Shown here: positions 60,067-64,000 of the stretch, piece after piece
Numbering within the stretch: position 1 is the stretch's first letter
Layout: every line of letters begins with the position of its first letter
Assembly: GCA_025403435.1 (NCBI GenBank)
Contig: CM046340.1
Coordinates: 26,601,710-26,665,709 of the forward strand
DNA: 64,000 nucleotides
Direction: 5' to 3'
Origin: Artocarpus heterophyllus
Taxonomy: Eukaryota; Streptophyta; Magnoliopsida; Rosales; Moraceae
Made by a program: the position numbers and the translations under genes
The notes under the pieces: model-generated
What the model saw: the letters and a program-made list of their open reading frames with translations, nothing else
Database searches by the model: none
What the model was told of the DNA's origin: nothing

Positions 60067-62990
60067 TGTAATGACTAGAAAAATCTAAAAATTAATAAGT
60101 ATAATTAATTAATTATTTATTTTTCTATAACTACGCAATGGAGTTCATAGGAAAATATAAGTTTAGAATTTATGAGCTTAGATTTTCAGTAAGAGTTACG
60201 AGAAATGTTCACGAGAGAGCATTAGATTAATTATGTCGTATAGAACTTAAGAATTTAAGTTATGGGCTTTCTGAGAAAAAAAACCCCAAACGTTTAACGT
60301 GGAAATTTAACTCAAATTTCCATAATTTCATAAATAGTGTAAATTTGGTAATATTCAATACTGTTAAACATCTCGAAGATATTATTAGGAAACTGTTTAC
60401 GATCAGCGGACCTTTCATCTTTAAGTTAAAGATGAATGGAGTTATCAGCAAGGAAACTAAGATTTAATAGATTAAAATTTTAAGTATGAGTACTGAGTAA
60501 AAGATGTACATATAGAAACTTTAACACAGTTAAACAAAATTGTTAAGCACTTATTTAATTTAAAGAGCTTATTATTAGTAAAACCAAGAAATTAATATTA
60601 CAAGCACTAAGAACTTAGTCCATTTTAGTAAAGGGTGATAAAATCTTAGAATTAAATAATGTAATTTATATATTTAAATCAAGGATTTTCATGGAAATAA
60701 CATATTGATTTTTTATGACTAAAGGATTTATGAAATTAATATAAATATTCCACAAAATTCTATGATAAATTTTAAAGTTGAATTTATTAACTTTTGTGAT
60801 TTAATAATTCGGTTGATAAATTCTAACGCAACTTTAGGCGGAAGAAATTTCAATCCATATGTTATTTGAGAGTGTAAATTACAAGAATTTTCAAGTACAA
60901 TACAGTGTTAATAGTGTACTAGGAAAAGACTCTAATGCATAGCAGATCCTTAATTGTCAATTAATTTAAAATCGGAGCTATATAAGTAGCAATTTCAGTA
61001 AGAAATGTCATGCAAACTTGGAAAGTAACACTATCAAAAACTACGTCATTACCGAGTCTAGATACTAAAAAGCCAAGTATAGATTTTTATTAAGCCTAGA
61101 ATAAATTTCTAGACTCAACCCAATCAAAATTAGTACATGATTAAACTTATATTGATATCTACTCATAGTGTGGTTAGCGTGTCACTATATTTGAAAAATG
61201 GGAGGTGACCTATCAGATATTAAAATTTTCCATTAGCTAAGTCAGTCATTGTTGATAGTATAAAGAATATCTGCTTAAGGAGAAACTTGCAAGAAAGAGC
61301 AAGGCACAAATAGCAACCCTTGAATCAAGGAAGTCTTGTAAGATATGTGATCAAGTTATGACATGAATAGTGTGAAAGCATAGGCTAGGTAAGTTTCAAG
61401 GCATTGAGTGCATCAAATGCAATCTTTTCTCTCTTTTCCTCTTAAGATTGGTGCCACACTTAAGGCCCCTAAACCAAAGTTTCAACTCATCTAAGTCACT
61501 TAGAAACTAAATTAAACATTAGTTTGGTGGAGCAATTAGATTAGCCTTGGTCTATAAATAGGTGAACCATAAACAAACCTCATTTTGGTTACAATTTCTC
61601 TCCAAAACGTCTCCCAAAAACCAATTGCTCTAAAGTAGGTTCTCTAAATTTTTCTTCACCATTTTTATCCTAATCTCAACTATTCAAGACCAAATCAAGC
61701 TCAAGTCTCACAAAAATTTTTCCTCTTCTTCTCGGCCTTCCAAAAATCTGATCTTACTACAAGCTTTCCCTAAGAATAATTTCTCCAATTTTCTTGCCCC
61801 AGAACCAGTTTTTCTCTACCCAAGTCTTCAAAAATTTTCCCTCCATTTCACCCTAAGATCACTCACCAAAGAATAAGAAAAAAGAGAAGAACAAGTAAGG
61901 AATAGAGGAAGGAGAAAGTTTGATCTTTGGTAGTAAACTTCAAGGGGTAAATTTGAATCCTTTTTCTTTTACTTACTTAGACAAACAAAGATTAGATTTT
62001 TTATAGAATTTATAAAAATAGACTTTAATTAGGATTTATAAAAATAGTCAAAACTTTTTAATTAATAAAATTTGCAAAGTTTTAACCAAGAAACAATTAT
62101 GCAAAAAAAATGATAACTGGGATTTTAAACAAGCATAAAAATCATTAAGAAACATATTTAAAACAAGTGATTTTTATGAGGAAAAAACTTTTTAAGAAAA
62201 TTGCCTTCAACATATGATTTTATATTTAACTTTCTAAAACTAATCGAAAAGTACCTTATAGTACCAGTTTTTATAGACAAAGATCGTGTGATAATAAAAT
62301 CCTATTTTTGAACAAACCAAGAAATTATAGCGCTATAGAAAGAATATATAAGCCCTAGATTTAGTGGGTTTGATTTTGGGCATTATTTCACAAAGCAATT
62401 TTTATTTGAATCTCTAAGTTAAACGAATAAGATTTTATAAAGATAAACTTTAATAGTATTCAGTTTGACACTAAGACAGCTATCATAAAAACCTAATACG
62501 CTAGAGTCTTGTCCTAGTACCACGATGCTAGGCACAGGCCCAATGCCCGTTTTAGTTTGAAAGGCCACTCGGGTCATTGTTTATCAATAGTGTATATGAC
62601 ATCATAGAATCATTTTCAAGCTTAATGGGCTAAAAGCAATTATGAGCCCATTAAACGAATTAAGAATTAGGTAAATTATAATTTAGTTTAAAAATCATGA
62701 ATTTAGGAAATATCTAAATTAGTGGATTAAGGTCATATAGATTTAGTGACAATAGATAATTAATTAATTGTATTCAAATTAATTAATTATTAACTTTGAT
62801 ATGAACAAATGGTAATTAAGGAAAAATTTAAATATTATGAGGTTTTAATAAAATAATTAGTCCTTGAAATAGAAATAGTGAATTTTATGGTCCTTTGATT
62901 AAAGGATTTAAACAACGGTGATAGAAATAGAGATCTTGTAATATAAAAATGTAGATATAGAATCTCAAAAAGTGTAAGTACATGGATTCT
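60067..62990 (+). mobile_element. LTR of family G, plus orientation (right arm of inverted pair)
   Basis: It begins TGTAATGACTAG at 60067 directly against the TNL fragment. It is homologous to the reverse complement of 53086-56394, with good agreement around ATGACTAAAGGATTTAT (60715) and GGTTGATAAATTCTA (60811), down to about 62930. Positions of about 60105-60650 are extra relative to the left arm. TATA is at 61551-61562. The right end is approximate. No PBS or coding sequence follows, so it may be a solo LTR. Confidence 0.65.
61551..61562 (+). promoter_or_regulatory. TATA box of LTR G (plus copy)
   Basis: TCTATAAATAGG, with a matching sequence at the corresponding site of the inverted copy. 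Confidence 0.6.
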
Positions 62991-63305
62991 TTTAGGGAAT
63001 CTCGATGCAAATAGAACTCTAAAGAAAAAGAGAAGAACTTCCCAAAGGTCACAGCCTGTCTATGGGTGGTTGCTTTGAAATTAGTACCCGATTAAATCAA
63101 ACTTGAAATAATATTTTCAAAGCAACATATTTCCTCCCCAACCAACAATCATAGAGAGAATAAGTTTTGTAGATCAGTTAAATACCAACCTATAGAGATT
63201 TGAATCACACCAAGTAGAGATTATAAAAGCAGAGGACTGCTTTTACTAACCAATGAGATGAAAGTAATGTCGCAAAGATGATATATAAAAGAATGACAAT
63301 ATATC
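62991..63305. other. Short unassigned stretch between LTR G and LTR J
   Basis: About 315 bp without a recognised gene or element. The last five bases, ATATC, would be the target duplication of LTR J, but the partner is outside the window. Confidence 0.4.
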
Positions 63306-64000
63306 TGTTGGAAAAACCAGTACGCAGCAAAAATTTTAAAATTTTAATCAGAGTATTTTCTAAAACACAAGTTTAGCACACTATATGCATAAATTAACCA
63401 AATCTTACAACCTTGTATGCCAAAGAGCTCCTGCAATTTGTGAAAAGAAAGGCGTTCTAGAAGAGCCTCAACCAACTGGTCTTCTTTGCTATTCTCTCTC
63501 TACGATCGGTATGTATGTAGGCACACCTTTTACAGCTCTTCCCCGATAACTCTCCTTCCAACCAATTGAGAAAACCCAAAACTAACATTCGTGAATTGTG
63601 AACAATAGCACTTCGTGGAGTTTCAGAGACTCACAGACTAAAGTGTTCACTCGTAATTTCTCAACTGATCTAAATAACTTAGAAAACTCACTCCCTGTTT
63701 AAAGGGGTCATCCCATGGTTGGTTATTTTTAGATAAGGCCTCAAAATTTGAATCTAGATCAATATCTGATAAAATCGTGTAAAAATGTATGATCAAATTA
63801 TCGCTCGGTCGGCAGGCTGAACTGGCAGATTGGCCTGTCGAACTTACTCCATCGATCGGCCTGTCGAATTTACAATAAATGATCCCTGTGAATCTTTTAT
63901 TTCCCACCTGAGATTCTTTGGATAGAGCCTCAGTTTTAAATCAAATAACCTAATAGAGAAGTTATCTAATTAAAATAGTCATATCTAGATAATCTCTACA
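63306..64000 (-). mobile_element. Copia LTR J (same family as A, B, C and I), partial
   Basis: It starts TGTTGGAAAAACC at 63306 and matches the 3' part of LTR A (from 1236). No PBS lies to its left, unlike A, C and I, so this is either the 3' LTR of a minus-strand element or a solo LTR. It runs off the right edge. Confidence 0.83.
63809..63867. repeat. Three-unit palindrome array in U3 of LTR J
   Basis: Units start at 63809 (TCGGCAGGCTGA), 63830 (TTGGCCTGTCGA) and 63856 (TCGGCCTGTCGA), with spacings of 21 and 26 bp, at the same LTR position as the arrays in A and B. Confidence 0.82.

Overview
The window is repeat-rich nuclear DNA from a flowering plant, almost certainly a eudicot. It holds Ty1/copia and Ty3/gypsy LTR retrotransposons, introns with plant-type splice sites, and TIR-type NLR (TNL) immune-receptor fragments, a class missing from grasses. 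I see no complete, undamaged host gene. The only host-gene pieces are the last five exons of an autoinhibited Ca2+-ATPase (46213-47512, minus) and two broken TNL copies (56395-60066, minus).

Layout. 1-19124 is a nest of elements. Copia element A (minus; LTR 1236-3222, internal part runs off the left edge) sits in the pol of copia element B (plus; pol end 3223-3950, LTR 3965-5975). B sits in the gag of copia element C (minus; gag 5976-6837, leader to 8320, 5' LTR 8334-9412 plus 18254-19124). C's LTR is split by D (9413-18248), a chromovirus-like Ty3 element whose inside is inverted and circularly permuted relative to its own LTR ends, yet is bounded by a 5-bp target duplication. 19125-24417 holds MULE-like elements with GC-rich cores and an 840-bp tandem duplication. 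24418-27480 is an Athila-like Ty3 relic (degenerate PBS and gag) split by a hAT-like element. 29958-32481 is the leader and 5' LTR of copia element I, abutting a Ty3 integrase relic (32482-33060). 36509-45558 is E, a complete, recent Tekay/Del-like chromovirus with 2.15-kb LTRs and a perfect TATCT duplication. 46213-47512 is the Ca2+-ATPase 3' end. 48717-53085 is copia relic F, with a long hairpin in its putative leader. 53086-62990 is a pair of inverted LTRs (family G) enclosing the TNL fragments. 63306-64000 is a further copia LTR (J).

The most unusual signal is a short near-palindrome, TCGGC-CT-GCCGA (or TCGGC-AG-GCCGA), in arrays whose units start about 21-22 bp apart, two helical turns. 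The arrays occur in at least three unrelated settings: the U3 of copia LTRs just upstream of the TATA box, the untranslated leader of the same copia family, and the LTRs of two Ty3 elements (D and E). Two other copia LTRs carry a different palindrome (GTCGAC core) at the same U3 position. The two otherwise near-identical LTRs of E differ by gain and loss of pairs of units. I do not recognise this array as a described element.

All reading was by eye. Alignments, divergences and boundaries marked approximate were not computed.
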